Origin: Sipunculus nudus
Lineage: Eukaryota > Annelida > Sipuncula > Golfingiida > Sipunculidae
Assembly (NCBI GenBank): GCA_026874595.1
Contig: CM049314.1
Location: forward strand, 27,355,729 to 27,419,728
DNA length: 64,000 nt
Reading direction: 5' to 3'
Shown here: positions 49,416 through 61,667 of the stretch, piece by piece
How positions within the stretch are numbered: the stretch's first letter is position 1
How the letters are laid out: each line of letters opens with the position of its first letter
The notes under the pieces: generated by a model
The model's database searches: none
Seen by the model: the letters and a program-made list of their open reading frames with translations, nothing else
What the model was told of the DNA's origin: nothing
Program-made: the position numbers and the translations under genes

Positions 49416-50463
49416 CATAAGTTGAGACCTTTTTCTGTCTCTAGATTATGTTTCCCCCTGCGAGACTTTCACAAGTTACTCTTGAAGCCCAAATATCACC
49501 ACAGAACCTTTAAATTAAAGCCAGCAAAGTTGTTATCTGTGAAGCTTATATGCTTTATAAGTATGCATTTTTTTCAATAGGTAATGCCAGTGTGGACCAG
49601 ACATTGATCATGATACTTACATCCACCATGTTCGTCGGAGGCGCCCTAGCCATGTTTCAATGATAATACAATACCTGGCAAGAAGACACAATGAATACAT
49701 GGCACATCCGTTTATTAATGACACTTTAATAGTAAATTAAGGAACCAAGAAGTAAAAGTGGCATTCGAAAAGGCAAACGCAATATCAGAATTTCAAATAT
49801 TGCGCATGCATATGGATTACAAATATAATGCTCCATGTGACGTTATCGTTGTACCCAGTTTTAATTGGAAATCATTTTTGTATACATTTGAAATCTCTAA
49901 GATCCAGATCGCAGAGACATAGTGTCAGGTGGTTCTACACACTTTTAATTTATCTGATAAAAAACTTACGTGTTAGCCAAAGCCCCCTGATAATTAAAAC
50001 CCTCTTCCTCTTTTCTTGAGCATTTTTTGTTAAACATCGCTTGATTCATTAATATCGTTATACATAATTGTTCCCAATCCTATTGTTAACGCCTAATTAT
50101 ATCTGGTGGAAAGGTTTTTGCATCATAGTTAGTTATATTTACTCATACGATCATGTATTTATGGGATTTGACATATGCGCAACCATAAGTTAATTAGGCC
50201 AACGCAGTTTTCATTGAGTCTTAACCTTCTATACAACCAAACAGTTCAACGTGTAGATAATAGGCTCTAAACTGAAAAGAGTATATTTCTTCATATTTTG
50301 AAGCAAACAATTTTAGTTACAGAAAATAGATAGCAAATTCTAATAAATACTGCATTGCTGGTTGACCACGTAAAGAATGTTGTGTGAACATGGCCTGCTG
50401 GTGTCAACAACAAAAATTGAATTTTTACAACAGACGTTGATTTCTGAGGAGAAGGTACTACAA

Positions 50464-51898
50464 TAATTGGCTTGATGTTATTCATATTGGTCCTCTTTAT
50501 GAAGTCCCCAGGAGATACGTGGTCTTGTATAAAGACTAATCCCTGCATCATGCGCCCAATGAAATCATTGAATACAATCCTTACAGAAGTTCAAATGACC
50601 GAGCTATCAGCAGCTCCATTCGTCAATCTCGCAGGATGCCACATGAAAGAACTACAAAGTTCCCCGTTTAACGAGCTAAAGAAAACAGCTGTCCTTGTAT
50701 TATCACACAACAATATAACCGTGGTTCGACGGTCACATTAAAAAAAAAACGTATAAAAAGGACTTTACTTGGACCATAACGGCTTGAGGGAGGTATCCCC
50801 TCATTCATTCGACATGATGTACGAGCTTAAGATAATTGATCTGAGTTACAAAAAGCTGACCCTAAAGGCATGGACGGCCTGTCTAAAGTCCAGAATTTAA
50901 ATCTCCGGCATAACCAGCTGAGAAGTATAGGTCCTGCCTGTACGTCCAGGTTGAAATCCCTCCGATCGTAAAATAATTTACCTCGTGATATTGGCAGGAG
51001 AATCAAATGGCCAGCGGCTCTCAAGTGGTTGGACCTCGAAAACAACATGTTCAGACTACTTCCCGCAATCGTTAATTGTAACTTCACAGTGACCATGCGA
51101 GGGAATAATTGGTACTGCGGATGCAAATATGAAACGCAGAATTTGCCAAGCAAATTGGTAGTTGACTGGCAATGCACTGATCCGGAAATCTTACGGAAGT
51201 TTAAAGACTTCGCCAAAGTGGCTTGCAAAGAAACCTCAAACACAAGACGTTTTAGAGAAATAAGAAATTCAAATATGAATAAGGCCCGACTACTTTATTA
51301 CTTTCAAATGACAAGTGAGCAACCTGTATGCAAGGCCCCCACAATTGAATCTGAGAATTGAAAACTACAGTGCCATCTGCAAGAGCACATCTAACTCAGC
51401 TCCAAGTCTTGAAGTCACCTTGCATGAAGCTGACGGAAACCTGAAAAGGCAGAAAAAAGCATCAAACTTAACAAACGCCGTTGAGACTGACATGTTTCTG
51501 CCCATGAACGGAGTGTAATTTATGTTGTATGCGTAGCTACAAACCCTGTCACTCTGGAGAACATTATATACTTAACTTCTGAAACTAACGTGCCCCAGAC
51601 ATCAGTCCCAATAAAATTGGAAAGAACACACGAGCGAATCAGCCTCTTTCCCCATGGAAACCTTCAGTGATGGAACTGGAGCCTACGCCTTTGGTGTTGC
51701 ATTCCCGGCACGCTTTATGATGATATGTCTGATGATGAAACCAGGGGAACTACAAAGACAATAATCAGTTCATTTCGGTCTTGTTTTCTGTGCCTTCTTT
51801 GCTCCGGCCGAGGCAAAGGTGCAGAAGATATGCGAGACCTGAATTACATTGAGCCTATGGGTTACGAAAACCCATGGCATATCGGGCATTCTGATTAG
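50464..51898 (+). pseudogene. LRR-Ig receptor, copy A, frameshifted and without membrane segment
   Basis: This parallels copy B along its length. The start ATG of copy B is ATA here; an in-frame ATG at 50475 would give MLFILVLFMKSPGDTWSCIK. A stop follows VVRRSH at about 50741, where copy B continues HFKNLHKLKAL. Later there are small deletions near 50854-50868 and 50935-50965. The LRR cap region GNNWYCGCKYET has lost a Cys. The transmembrane coding stretch is deleted near 51610-51620 (about 110 bp relative to B). The tail ends LNYIEPMGYENPWHIGHSD and TAG (51896-51898), which shows the probable C-terminus of the family, with YxxP-type tyrosines. The gene is intronless. Confidence 0.85.
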
Positions 51899-53782
51899 AA
51901 ACTATAGGGGTTCTTTTCACGTGCCTGGTAGATATTTTTCTTTAGATCATAACGTTTCTGCCCACGTTGTTGTAGGTGCTGTGACCCCATCGGATATAAA
52001 GGAGGTGCCTTCAGGCTTGCCTGAAACGATGGGTTCGCATCACCTTGCAATTTTTTTTAATAAGGAAACAGCTCAGGAGGGCCATGCATTAACAAAATAA
52101 ATATTTAATTTCATATGTTATTCATTGCGTCAATATGACAGTGTTCTTTTAATATTCACCAGAACGGTAATGGACTCATTGAAATATCGTGTTCTTGCTG
52201 CCAACTCTGATTGGTTGTTGCCATAATTCCAAATGTTTCTTCGCAGACGCGTCGGCAGGATAGTTTTGACCTATAGTCATTTGGGGCAGATTTGCAAGAA
52301 ATGGCGATTATTATAGTGCGTGACCACTACGCTGACATTACAGTTTATTTGATCAGCTACTGATAGCTTTGGCGATTATATTTTAACTACTTGTGTACAC
52401 ATAACGAAAATTATCTGCGATCTTTTGCGACACCTTGAGGGGTTATTTGAAATACTCGTGTACACAAAACGTAAATATATATTAATAGATAAATGTATAT
52501 GTGTGAGGTGTATTGTGCATATTTAACATCACATTTTCCTCGTAATTATTATTGAAAATTATTTTCTTGCTTGTGTGTTCTCTGTCCCTAAAAACATTAT
52601 GTAAATGTTTTGAATAGTTTCACATTTTATTTAGCACACATATTCTATTACCAAAACTAACTCCTTTATTGATTTGATTTCTTATGAAGGTTGGTGGAAG
52701 AGGTAATTTATGCATTCATGGACCTCCATGCCCCTTATCTAATCTCTTTTCAATTACACATAATTCTTTCACATCGCGAAACTTAGTACAAAGGTTAGTA
52801 TTTGTCAGTTATCTTTAAACGGCCTGAATATTAGTTTCAATTTGCCAAAACAATAATGGACTTTATTTTATGTAAATATTTCTGCGCATTAAGGTAATAA
52901 TCGTTGTTTTTCTGTTTCATTGGTTTCATTTAATTATTTCAGGTGAGAAAGGTATGATTTACATGAAGCAGTGATTCATGTTGAAGTGAATCATTCAGAT
53001 ATCTTGTAGTTCTAGTTAGATGGCTGGTTTTAGGCTTTTGCCTAAGCTGAACATGCACAGTATTTTGATAATATAGACTTCACACGTTCAATATAATTCA
53101 ACCGATTCCTGTGTTGTGTTGTTAGTCATACGACAAGTAAATGAACCCTCCGGCTTCGATCTCATAAAAATGGTTTATATCCTCAGACATACGTGATTTT
53201 GTGTAAATTCATCATGGTATTAAATAACTGGATTAATCTTCAGAAAAAGCTGCTTTTTATTATTATTACCTTAACCTACCTTGGCCCACCAATATTAGAG
53301 CCGTCACATTTAGGCTGTTAAGCTTTCAAGTGTATCTAATGGCAAGGAACAATATTTATATATGAATCGTTTTAATTTTATGAACGTCTTTATGTCATCT
53401 TACGCATAATTTATCCTTTTATTCCCTGCAAAATAAGTTTTCTCTCATTCCATTATCAGTTTATGTATAAAACCTTATGTATGTATATGTGTATTGACAC
53501 GAAACGTCCTTATTCATGGTCCCCCAGTTAAAATGATGAAAGGGAGATCATTGTTGATTATCCATGTAAATACAAACCTGTTGTCCATTTCTCAGTTGAA
53601 TAACTCTCTGTCGGCATGAATTTTATGGAGGCGTTTTACGTTAGCTAGTATGAATGTCGATATAACACTGTTGCAGTTTTCTACGACTAGGTGTTGTGAT
53701 CGTGACTATGGCTGCCCTTTATACGCAATGGAGATTTGGAATGGGACTCTTGAATTCAGAAACGGTTGAAGATATAGCTAAA
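51899..53782. other. spacer between units A and B, no gene recognised
   Basis: An AATAAA lies at about 52096, roughly 200 bp after the LRR-Ig copy A stop. The open frame 51849-52100 starts inside copy A in another frame and has no family features. Confidence 0.45.
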
Positions 53783-56700
53783 TTGGGTACACGGGAGTCC
53801 TTGGTCTAATTCTGTCCTATGTGCGCCATCTGACGGTAGCAGGTGTATTCTCAATTATCGATTTTCCTATGGGAAATCTCGGAGTCAGGTTGGCAGGGCA
53901 GAGCTAGCATATCGCCGCATTGTGAATGCACTATTATTTTGTTATAAGGTTAAACAATTCTTTTAAACAACTAAGTGACCCTGAGGTCGTCTAGTCATCT
54001 GTCATGCTAAGAGTAACATGGCTTTCAGTGGTAGAGAAGACCTAGTTTGTATGAAACTCACTGACTGTTCAGGTGCAGTAGCTCGCAAAAAAACTGTAGC
54101 TAGCTATATATCAAATGATAATATCAGATAACGGGCTTATCTTTAACAGTAAGTCTCTTTTCTTGGGGTTTAGTCGGTGTACCTTCCAAAATCCCTGTTG
54201 TCTGGTCAGTGAACCTGATCATAACCGGCAATTCTGCAGGCACATGCTCTTAGAAAGGGGATATTTAAATGTTATAACATTCATGCCCTGTGGTGAGCGT
54301 TAAAGAAAACACGGCTGCAGAATCAGGCCTGGAGCAGGCTTATATTATGCTTACGTACAATCAAATTAAATTATAGGAGATAAATGTTAATATACCAGCT
54401 ACTGTTGTAGTACATGCAATAAACGAGAAAGCTAGCATTACTTACATGCGTAGGCGTTAAGTACACGTATGCAGTGCGTATGCATAACGCAGCTTGAGAA
54501 CGGGCGCCTGTGATTTATTAAGACTCAGGCCTAGCATTATTTATTCAACAGAATCGGGCCTAGGATATAGAGTTGCAGAAGCAGAGAAATTATCTGCCAG
54601 AGGAATTCCCTCTCACTGATGTCTAACTTTGGAGTTTCCCCATTCGTTACCATGCATTTGCGTTTTCAATCACTATCATGAGCAATGGAAATGTGCTGCA
54701 TACGCATACGCATATAGACATACATGCAGGAGCTATGTGCATTTATTTAGCTGTATTGTTCAATTTACGGTAAAAGCATTACATTTGCACAAGGCTTTGC
54801 GTGCCCTAAAATATATTTTAAGCACAGAACTATCGCAAATTTTTCTCAGAACGAGGACAACTGCCTAGTATTAATTTTTGAAGGAATAATGTATATCTTT
54901 GAAAAGACCCTCAAGTCCATAACGTTAATGTAGATTGCTCCAGATAGTTTGAGGAAAGTTTATACTGAGTAAATCCCAATGAGAACATTGTAAGTTTAAA
55001 TCATTTGAACTACGTTTTAACCTTTCTCAGAAACACATTAAAGCTATATATTTTTTACGAGTAGGTAAATGTTCAAAATGGTGTTCCTTTTGGATGTGTG
55101 AAGATAGTAACAGTTTTAATCAGACAAAAAATCAAGTAAATTAGCTGGGCTTATAAAAATAACATTAACGTCGGCTTTTAATGGTAAATACTCGGCGAAT
55201 GGCATCCATTTTGAAATAAGGGACAGATCTCCGATAAACATGTGGTCGAAAGTGCTTCTCAAGATGTCGCTTAACGCTGTTAATGAAAAAGGAAAAGTGG
55301 GAGATATAACAAACACGTGTATTCTCAACATATCCAGAGAGTATGATTAAAAACTGTGATTTGTTATGTTATGTGTAATTCCAATTGTTTAATCCTTACA
55401 TATAATAACTGAATATTCCGTCTGTCTGCAGGTGCTATTGGCAATGTTCTGGTGTGGATGTTATGCGCCATACTGACGGCAGGTGGCGCCCTGCAAGCGG
55501 GGTTGCCATGGAAACAAGCTATAAGGACAGACACCATGATACAGGCAGTGAGAGACGCGGCGTGGGTTCTATTCCCTTTTCCCTGTAGGTAATCGTACAG
55601 ATAGACAGATACAAATAATCAAATATCAAGTCATATTCAGTTCAAAATGTACAATGGCATTATTTTTCGCCGTTTTTCCTTGCAGTTCAATGGGGCAAGC
55701 CGTCATTTTCCGTGTCTTGGTTTGTCGGGATGTTCTTTGGAGTTCTGGCCTGCACAACCGAAATAATAGGCGACTATTACTCATGCGCAAGGATGTTCGG
55801 TGTATTAAAGCCTCGGTGTTATTAACAGAGGTAATGCAATCTGGTGTAGAATTTATGCTGGTTGTCAGTCTTTTTCACTCCGTTTTTATTTTTATGGAGT
55901 TAACATATTTCTTTTAAATTTCAAGATAATTTTGTCAACCATTTAATAGTTGCCTCATATTTTCATCAATTGTTCAATTTGTCACCTCATATTGAGAATA
56001 TAAAGGACACTGCATGTGTATATAGCCGCACTGATTTTGTCATGAATGCTGGACCATGTTTTCGAATATTTAAGTCAAATGTATGTCATGAATAAAATAA
56101 TGTTGAAAATAGGAAAAATAATTTTAGTAAAATTGAAATATACATTGATAATATTTGGTGCGAGCGAAGGAAAGTACGATATTTTAGTGTAGGTCATAAC
56201 AGGAGGGGGTCCGAAAATTTTTAGTGGGTGTCCTTAGTAGGCGGCAGAGGAGGGTCTGTCTGTACACTGTTTGTTTGCCCCCTCACACTTTCTAAGCAAA
56301 CAGCCCCATGCTGGCACTCGGTCCTACTACAATAATCTTTGTAAGGCAATAATACATATGATATAGGATAAACAATTCAAGAGGTTTTTAAACTTGTGGA
56401 ACTCACACAATACATGTCCACCATGTACATATAAACGAAATTTAAAAGGAAAAAGAACAAGTAAATTGGTGTCCGGGTATATTTAAACCTAATTTTAATA
56501 TTAAATACAAGGTGTATCAGAATTTATTTGGGGATTTGGAGAGAAGGATTAGGAAACCTTCTATGTGGAATCTGGGGCACTGGAGTTGGCGTGACTTCGA
56601 ACACCACCAAGATCGGCATTGTCGCTGTGACAATGGTATGGGTTGTGGTTTACTTTGTGCATCATTTGAATAAGAATCTTAGAAATTAATAAATTTTCAA

Positions 56701-57915
56701 AGTTGTGAAGATACATGCGGATACTGCCGAAAGGTATCCCATTGTGTTTTTTCACGTTTAGCCCCTTAGCACGTCATAATGCCTCAACTAAGTGCGATCT
56801 TAGACGTAGGCCCCTGAGCCAACGCCTTTATTAATTGGGCGCTAGAGAACAAGTGAATTTTGTTTACTTTGCATCAGCCTACTTTACCACAGTCTCGCAG
56901 GGGATAGTTTAGTCAGGGGCCAGTTCACTGATTCGTCGGGAGGCGCCGTGTGGTACAGCTTGCGGCTCTTTGGATGTTGCATTCCGGACTCTTATCAAAG
57001 CACGGTGCGCTGTTTGCCACAGTTCCCAGGCAAGTTATAAGTGGCGCTTACCTTTACATAGTAAGTATGTCAAATTGCTCTTCATCAGGATCTTTATATA
57101 ATTTTCTTTTATTACTATGTATCACAGTTTTACATAGATGAATATCAATGTTTTGTAAACGAATATTTAAATTACATTGGACTTGAAGCAACGGCATTTT
57201 GGATATAAAACAAAACTTTATGACATTTACAACAATTTATAATATTTTATTCATGAACAATTCAGTCATGAATAAAGTTTTGCGTTTGAGGTTTATTTTT
57301 TATATCATCACTTTTAAAAAAATCGACAACTTCATACAGCATAACGGGAAAAAAATAAAACCTGAGGTTTTTGGATAACCCTTGTTTGATGCCCTTGTAT
57401 GATACTGAAGTTCCCTTCATATCTGCTTTGCAGGTTTTATAATCTCAGCCGGTCTTTCGGAGCTTCATTTTGTCAACTTAAGTCGGACAAGATACATGTG
57501 TATACAAGGAATATCTCTGGGAGTAGGAATCTCTGTACCGGCGTGGAGCAAAGTTAACCCGAACGCCGTGGTGTTAGGTGAATCAAGATCTTATCTAGAA
57601 CTCTAGTGATATAAGTTGAGACCTTGTCCTATCTCCAAAGAAAGAAAATTTTATATTTTTTTTTGCCTTACGAATACTTCGCTAGTTGCCACAGAAATCC
57701 CAATATCACAATAAGAACCTTTGCCAATTTAAACCAGTCAGGTTGTCAAATCCTTCAAGATTATATGTTTTCTCGGTATGCATTTTTATCTAGGGAATGC
57801 AAGTCTGGATCAGACATTGCTAATGATACTTACGTCCACACTGTTTGTCGGAGGCGCTCTTGCCATGTTTCTGGATAGTACAATACCTGGCAAGTATGAA
57901 TCAATAAACACTTGA
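53783..57915 (+). pseudogene. SLC23-family transporter, copy B, lacking exons 1-4
   Basis: Homologous exons: partial exon 5 (about 53783-53921), exon 6 remnant (about 55285-55336), exon 7 (55432-55584), exon 8 (55686-55830), exon 9 (56532-56635), exon 10 (56935-57064), exon 11 (57434-57577), exon 12 (57794-57915). Lesions: TGG to TAG in exon 5 (AGQS-stop, 53905-53907), donor GTGAGT changed to GAGAGT after exon 6, a 1-nt deletion in exon 7 (153 versus 154 nt), a net 5-nt deletion in exon 8 (145 versus 150 nt), and no AG acceptor directly before exons 9 and 10. Exons 10-12 are open and join in phase: HGALFATVPRQVISGAYLYI, SFIISAGLSELHFVNL, NASLDQTLLMILTSTLFVGG ending in IPGKYESINT and TGA. They show what the ancestral C-terminus looked like. 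No upstream exons are seen in 51.9-53.8 kb. Confidence 0.85.
56935..57577 (+). pseudogene. SLC23 copy B exons 10-11, absent from copy A
   Basis: Exon 10 encodes VGRRRVVQLAALWMLHSGLL then SKHGALFATVP..., like family 'VGSRRV.Q...GKFGALFATIPDPVVGG'. It ends at GTAA before a GTATGT donor. Exon 11 follows TTTGCAG and encodes FIISAGLSELHFVNLSRTRY ... GVGISVPAWSKVNPNAVVLG, like 'GLSNLQFVDLNSSRN...PTW...NP'. The exon 10 acceptor is not recognisable (the bases before it are ATTC). Confidence 0.8.
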
Positions 57916-58859
57916 CACATTCGCTTAACAATGCGGACAATCTCTGGTGTACCCCCGCTTAACGGACCATCTTCGGTACGACTTATCGTTTTATACTAAT
58001 TTAAGAACCCCCCTTCGGCGGTCACCTCGCTCATCAGGACAATGGACACTCCAGCGGAACGTTACAATTACAACCGCTAACGGACACAAAAACGGCTTTC
58101 TTGCCCGGTTGGCGGATGACAACTTTTTTTAACACACTAACTGCAATCATGTGTTGCTTCATATTTAGACAGTTGTCTAGGATAACGAAAAAGAGACATT
58201 TGTACCCCATTTACCTCAAAGTTTGTAATTTGTTACCAAAACTTGTTGGTACTTTTGGAGTTCCCATTATGCCGAGCTCTAACTGAAGTTAAAGAGTCAC
58301 TCTGATTTTGTACCACATTTTTCTCTCATTGGCGAGGGACCCAGGATAATAATGTATTTCTCAGGAGTAACACATCGTAGACTTTGTTACTTTTTAGATC
58401 AAAAGTGACCATAGACGTTTATTAGTCACCTGTTTTGTGATTAATTTGGCTCTTGATTGCTCACAATGAAGAACTCGTGTATTCCTGGATTTTTTCAGGT
58501 GTCTGTAAGGTTAAATGTTTAAAGAGTTTAATTTTGCCATCACAAACAATGTTAACATAGCAAAGGTTAAAAAGATTTAGTTAGATACAGGAGAAAAACA
58601 CTTAGTAAATAGTTGGAAATATTATGTAAATAAGATATAATATATAAAATAATATAACTTTAAGTTGAAAGACGACGACAAACAATAAAAAATAAATAAG
58701 GGAGGCAATGTTATATGAGGTTTCGTCATATATTGCGCATGTTCATGGATTACAATAGAACTATGCTCCACGTAACATTATCTTTGTGTCGAATTTTAAT
58801 CCGAAATTATTTTTACATGCATTCTATAACTTGAAGTTCCAGATCACAAGTCCAAGGGA

Positions 58860-59170
58860 GATACTTTATAGGGGATAGAAATGATACCATTTACGACTTC
58901 CCATGCGGAATGAGTTGGATACGAAAAAATTAATATTTAAAATATTTCCTCCCGTGTTCCCCGACCTACAAGGGATGCTACAGGTGGCACAAGAAGTGAT
59001 GCCACTCAGTGAACAGAGGAAAGTGAGGAAACGGAAGTAGAATGTACTTTGCACGTAGTTCTGTAATTGAGCAACTGAATTCTACATGCGCATACTATGC
59101 TAACGATATACGAGGGAAAGCGGTATTTAATATACGTTGTGATCATAAACCTTTGGTGAAATAATATATG
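58860..59170. other. insertion in unit B intergenic DNA
   Basis: Units A and B match up to about 58860 (copy A about 49910) and resume at 'tagtgtca.gtggttcta' (59180; copy A 49919). About 310 bp here has no counterpart in unit A. No gene is seen. Confidence 0.5.
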
Positions 59171-60167
59171 AATTAGACGTAGTGTCATGTGGTTCTATAA
59201 AATTCTAATTAATCTATTAAGGCGAGGCTATCCGATCAAACCTTGAGCAGGTGCCGAAATACGGATAGCTCATTCACTGGTCAGCTAATATTATCCAGAC
59301 GACCAGTGAGATCTCCCTTGAGAATACCTCGAGGTCTTGTCGAACCGTTCGGCCCGTATTGCTTAAGCGACATAATTTCACGGCTCCATTCATCAACGTC
59401 AAAGGTAATTATTCGCCATAAATGGTAGTAACATGAATGAATGGTGTGCTCACCAGACTCGCTTTAGGTATAACTTTCTGCTCACAACATCTTATAGTTC
59501 AAGCCTTTCCGATCTTAAACCTGTCCTTTAGGTTGCAGTTCTAACCTTTCCAATCCCAGTTCAAATATATTTCCTTGAAAACCACGGGTTGCTGTAAACT
59601 CTGTTTCCCATCAATAGTTTATTAATAGGTTTTATTTGCGCATGGTGTTTTAAAACTGTGTCCCGCGCCAGTTAGCTAGACCTTACTTTTTTCTTGTTTT
59701 TGCTTATTGCTATATACCTATATTTTAAAATTAAAAGGTAAAATTAAATTAACTTGGGACTCATTAAAGTCTTTTGCTCATTTATGCACTGGATACACTA
59801 TGGATTTCGTCTCCGATTAAGGGGTAAGGGGAATTAAATTGACCATCACTCCAAAAATTATTGACATTAGATAAAAAAGTACCAAACAAGTCCACTTGGA
59901 TGATATAAAAATATGAAATTATGTCAGTATTGATTTCTACAGGGGTCAAAACGTTATTGGTTCGCCTTGACCACAATCTAGAAATTAGTAACCCATCATT
60001 TCATTGCATGCTGGCAATAGATAAACGATCAAATTATGAGGGAGCCTACTACACTCCCAATTTTGTTTTTTTTTCCGTTTTCCTTTAATGGGCATAAGCA
60101 GGAGCAATATTATGCCTATTCTTTCACACTATCAGTTCAATTATGCTTTATACTAAAGTTTCCCAGC

Positions 60168-60535
60168 AAAACTATCCCAGCACACAGTCTCAGTACCTCG
60201 CTTCGGCTGTTTGACACCTTGTTATGGCTCTGCGTGTTGGTAAACATAGTCCATGTGTTTATGTTTACCACAACATGGCCGTGTGACCGGAGGTATGATT
60301 CTGATCCGCAACACGCCGTGTTTCAGCCAGCGAGAACAGTGTGTTTCATTTTTGTGGGCCAAGTCAGTCAGGGCATCTCCTGATTGACTCGTAATGTGTC
60401 GCACTATGTTTATGTTGACACCTGTGATCGCGCCCGGTCCACTTTTTTTACGCTCGTTCACAGGAAAAAACTATTTTTTTCGTGTTAATTCAACATGCTG
60501 TATATGTGATTAGGCCCCTTAAAGTGACCTTTAAA
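60168..60535 (+). repeat. dispersed repeat (MITE-like), copy 2
   Basis: It matches 8390-8840 in inverted orientation (see that entry). Landmarks are CGCGCCCGGTCCAC, GGGCATCTCCTGATTGAC and GTGTTTCAGCCAGC. The open frames at 60036-60383 and 60222-60461 fall inside it and are not conserved as reading frames in the other copy. Confidence 0.7.
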
Positions 60536-60775
60536 TATTTTAAATGTTACGAGAATAAGAATGTAGACAGCCCATGTAAAAGTAAAAATGGCTGCCAATT
60601 AAGCGGTTTATTATTATTAGAATAGTTTTGCCTTTTATAAAGGGTATTCAATAACTGTTATTTTGTTATAATAACGTTGCTTTAAGTCAGGGGTGAATTT
60701 TGGAGACCTGAACGAACATAAAAATGGGCATTGTTTGTATCTGCGTTGATGAATTATTGTACGTGCTTCCGGGTT

Positions 60776-60838
60776 GGCGTCTTTAGTGATTCTCCGGTGG
60801 CATATCAGGGATTATGAATAAAGTTGGACAGCACAAAG

Positions 60839-60896
<58 letters not shown>

Positions 60897-61281
60897 GTAT
60901 GTGTTTGTGAGTGTGAGAGAGGGGGGTTGAAAGGTTGAGAAGCATTTTACATTGTGGACTCTACCTAAGTGAAAATACTAGTTTGATTTGGTGTGTAATG
61001 GTAGGGCTGCAAATGTATCTGTTTTGGCAGATTACAAATTTCGAACAGGGATAGTAGGGGTCAAAATGTTCAATAAGTATATTAACCATTGAATGTGACC
61101 TCAACTTGAAGCCTAATTTTAAGTAATAGGAATTATTCTAAAACGCTCATCCAGTACGGTTTTAAAATTAATTTTATTTAAATCAGCAGGACAAATGATA
61201 AAATGTACAAATGGACTTGGCGTCTTTAGTGATTCTCCGGTGGCATATCAGGGATTATGAATAAAGTTGGACAGCACGAAG

Positions 61282-61345
<64 letters not shown>

Positions 61346-61667
61346 GTATGTGTTTGTGTGTGTGTGTGAGAGGGGGGTTGAAAGGTTGAGAAGCATTTTA
61401 CATTGTGGACTCTACCTAAGTGAAAATACTAGTTTGATTTGGTGTGTAATGGTAGGGCTGCAAATGTATCTGTTTTGGCAGATTACAAATTTCGAACAGG
61501 GATAGTAGGGGTCAAAATGTTCAATAAGTATATTAACCATTGAATGTGACCTCAACTTGAAGCCTAATTTTAAGTAATAGGAATTATTCTAAAACGCTCA
61601 TCCAGTACGGTTTTAAAATTAATTTTATTAAAATCAGCAGGAGAAATGATAAAATGTACAAATGGAC
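60776..61667 (+). repeat. 443-bp tandem duplication with internal (TA)n
   Basis: Unit 1 is 60776-61218 and unit 2 is 61219 to about 61667. Both start GGCGTCTTTAGTGATTCTCC and end ACAAATGGACTT. Apart from TA-tract length I see only a handful of differences (for example CACAAAG/CACGAAG, GACAAATG/GAGAAATG), so the duplication is recent. Confidence 0.95.

Larger units (their letters stand above)
41052..49663 (+). pseudogene. SLC23-family (nucleobase/ascorbate) transporter, copy A, lesioned
   Basis: Likely exons: 41052-41195, 43918-44078, 45238-45320, 45707-45849, 46560-46741, 47061-47184, 47288-47441, 47545-47694, 48215-48318, 49581-49663. Phases agree at every junction through exon 9 (415 codons). 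Family hallmarks are the QH pair of TM1 across the exon 1/2 junction (LLGLQ/HFLAMF), [19 protein letters not shown]-like [19 protein letters not shown] with PPVHAINRG, and [21 protein letters not shown]23 proteins are multi-pass membrane transporters, normally about 570-620 residues. Lesions: TAG at codon 150 (45766-45768), loss of exons 10-11, and a frameshift in the terminal exon (MFQ-stop where copy B has MFLDSTIPG). The exon 4 donor appears to be GC rather than GT. The NAT signature (Q/E-N-x-G...) reads [10 protein letters not shown], lacking the key Asn. I call it a pseudogene; a truncated transcript is possible. Confidence 0.85.
46560..51898 (+). repeat. segmental duplication unit A (part shared with unit B)
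   Basis: From SLC23 exon 5 through the LRR-Ig gene, exons, introns and intergenic DNA match 53783-64000 in the same order. Non-coding matches include the intron before the last exon ('aagttgagacc' at about 49428 and 57614) and the intergenic 'gcgcatg...atggattacaa' at about 49803 and 58736. Exons 1-4 of SLC23 are found only upstream of unit A. Confidence 0.85.

Noticed and set aside
50291-51243. Minus-strand open frames opposite LRR-Ig copy A (also 62880-63269 opposite copy B)
   Set aside because: They are antisense shadows of the LRR coding frame. Their similarity between copies follows from the sense-strand homology.
51849-52100. 83-codon open frame at the end of LRR-Ig copy A
   Set aside because: It begins inside the receptor tail in a different frame and extends into the 3' region. 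It is a frame shadow.
60036-60383. 115-codon open frame with a hydrophobic start
   Set aside because: It lies largely in the dispersed repeat shared with 8.4 kb, where the frame is not conserved.
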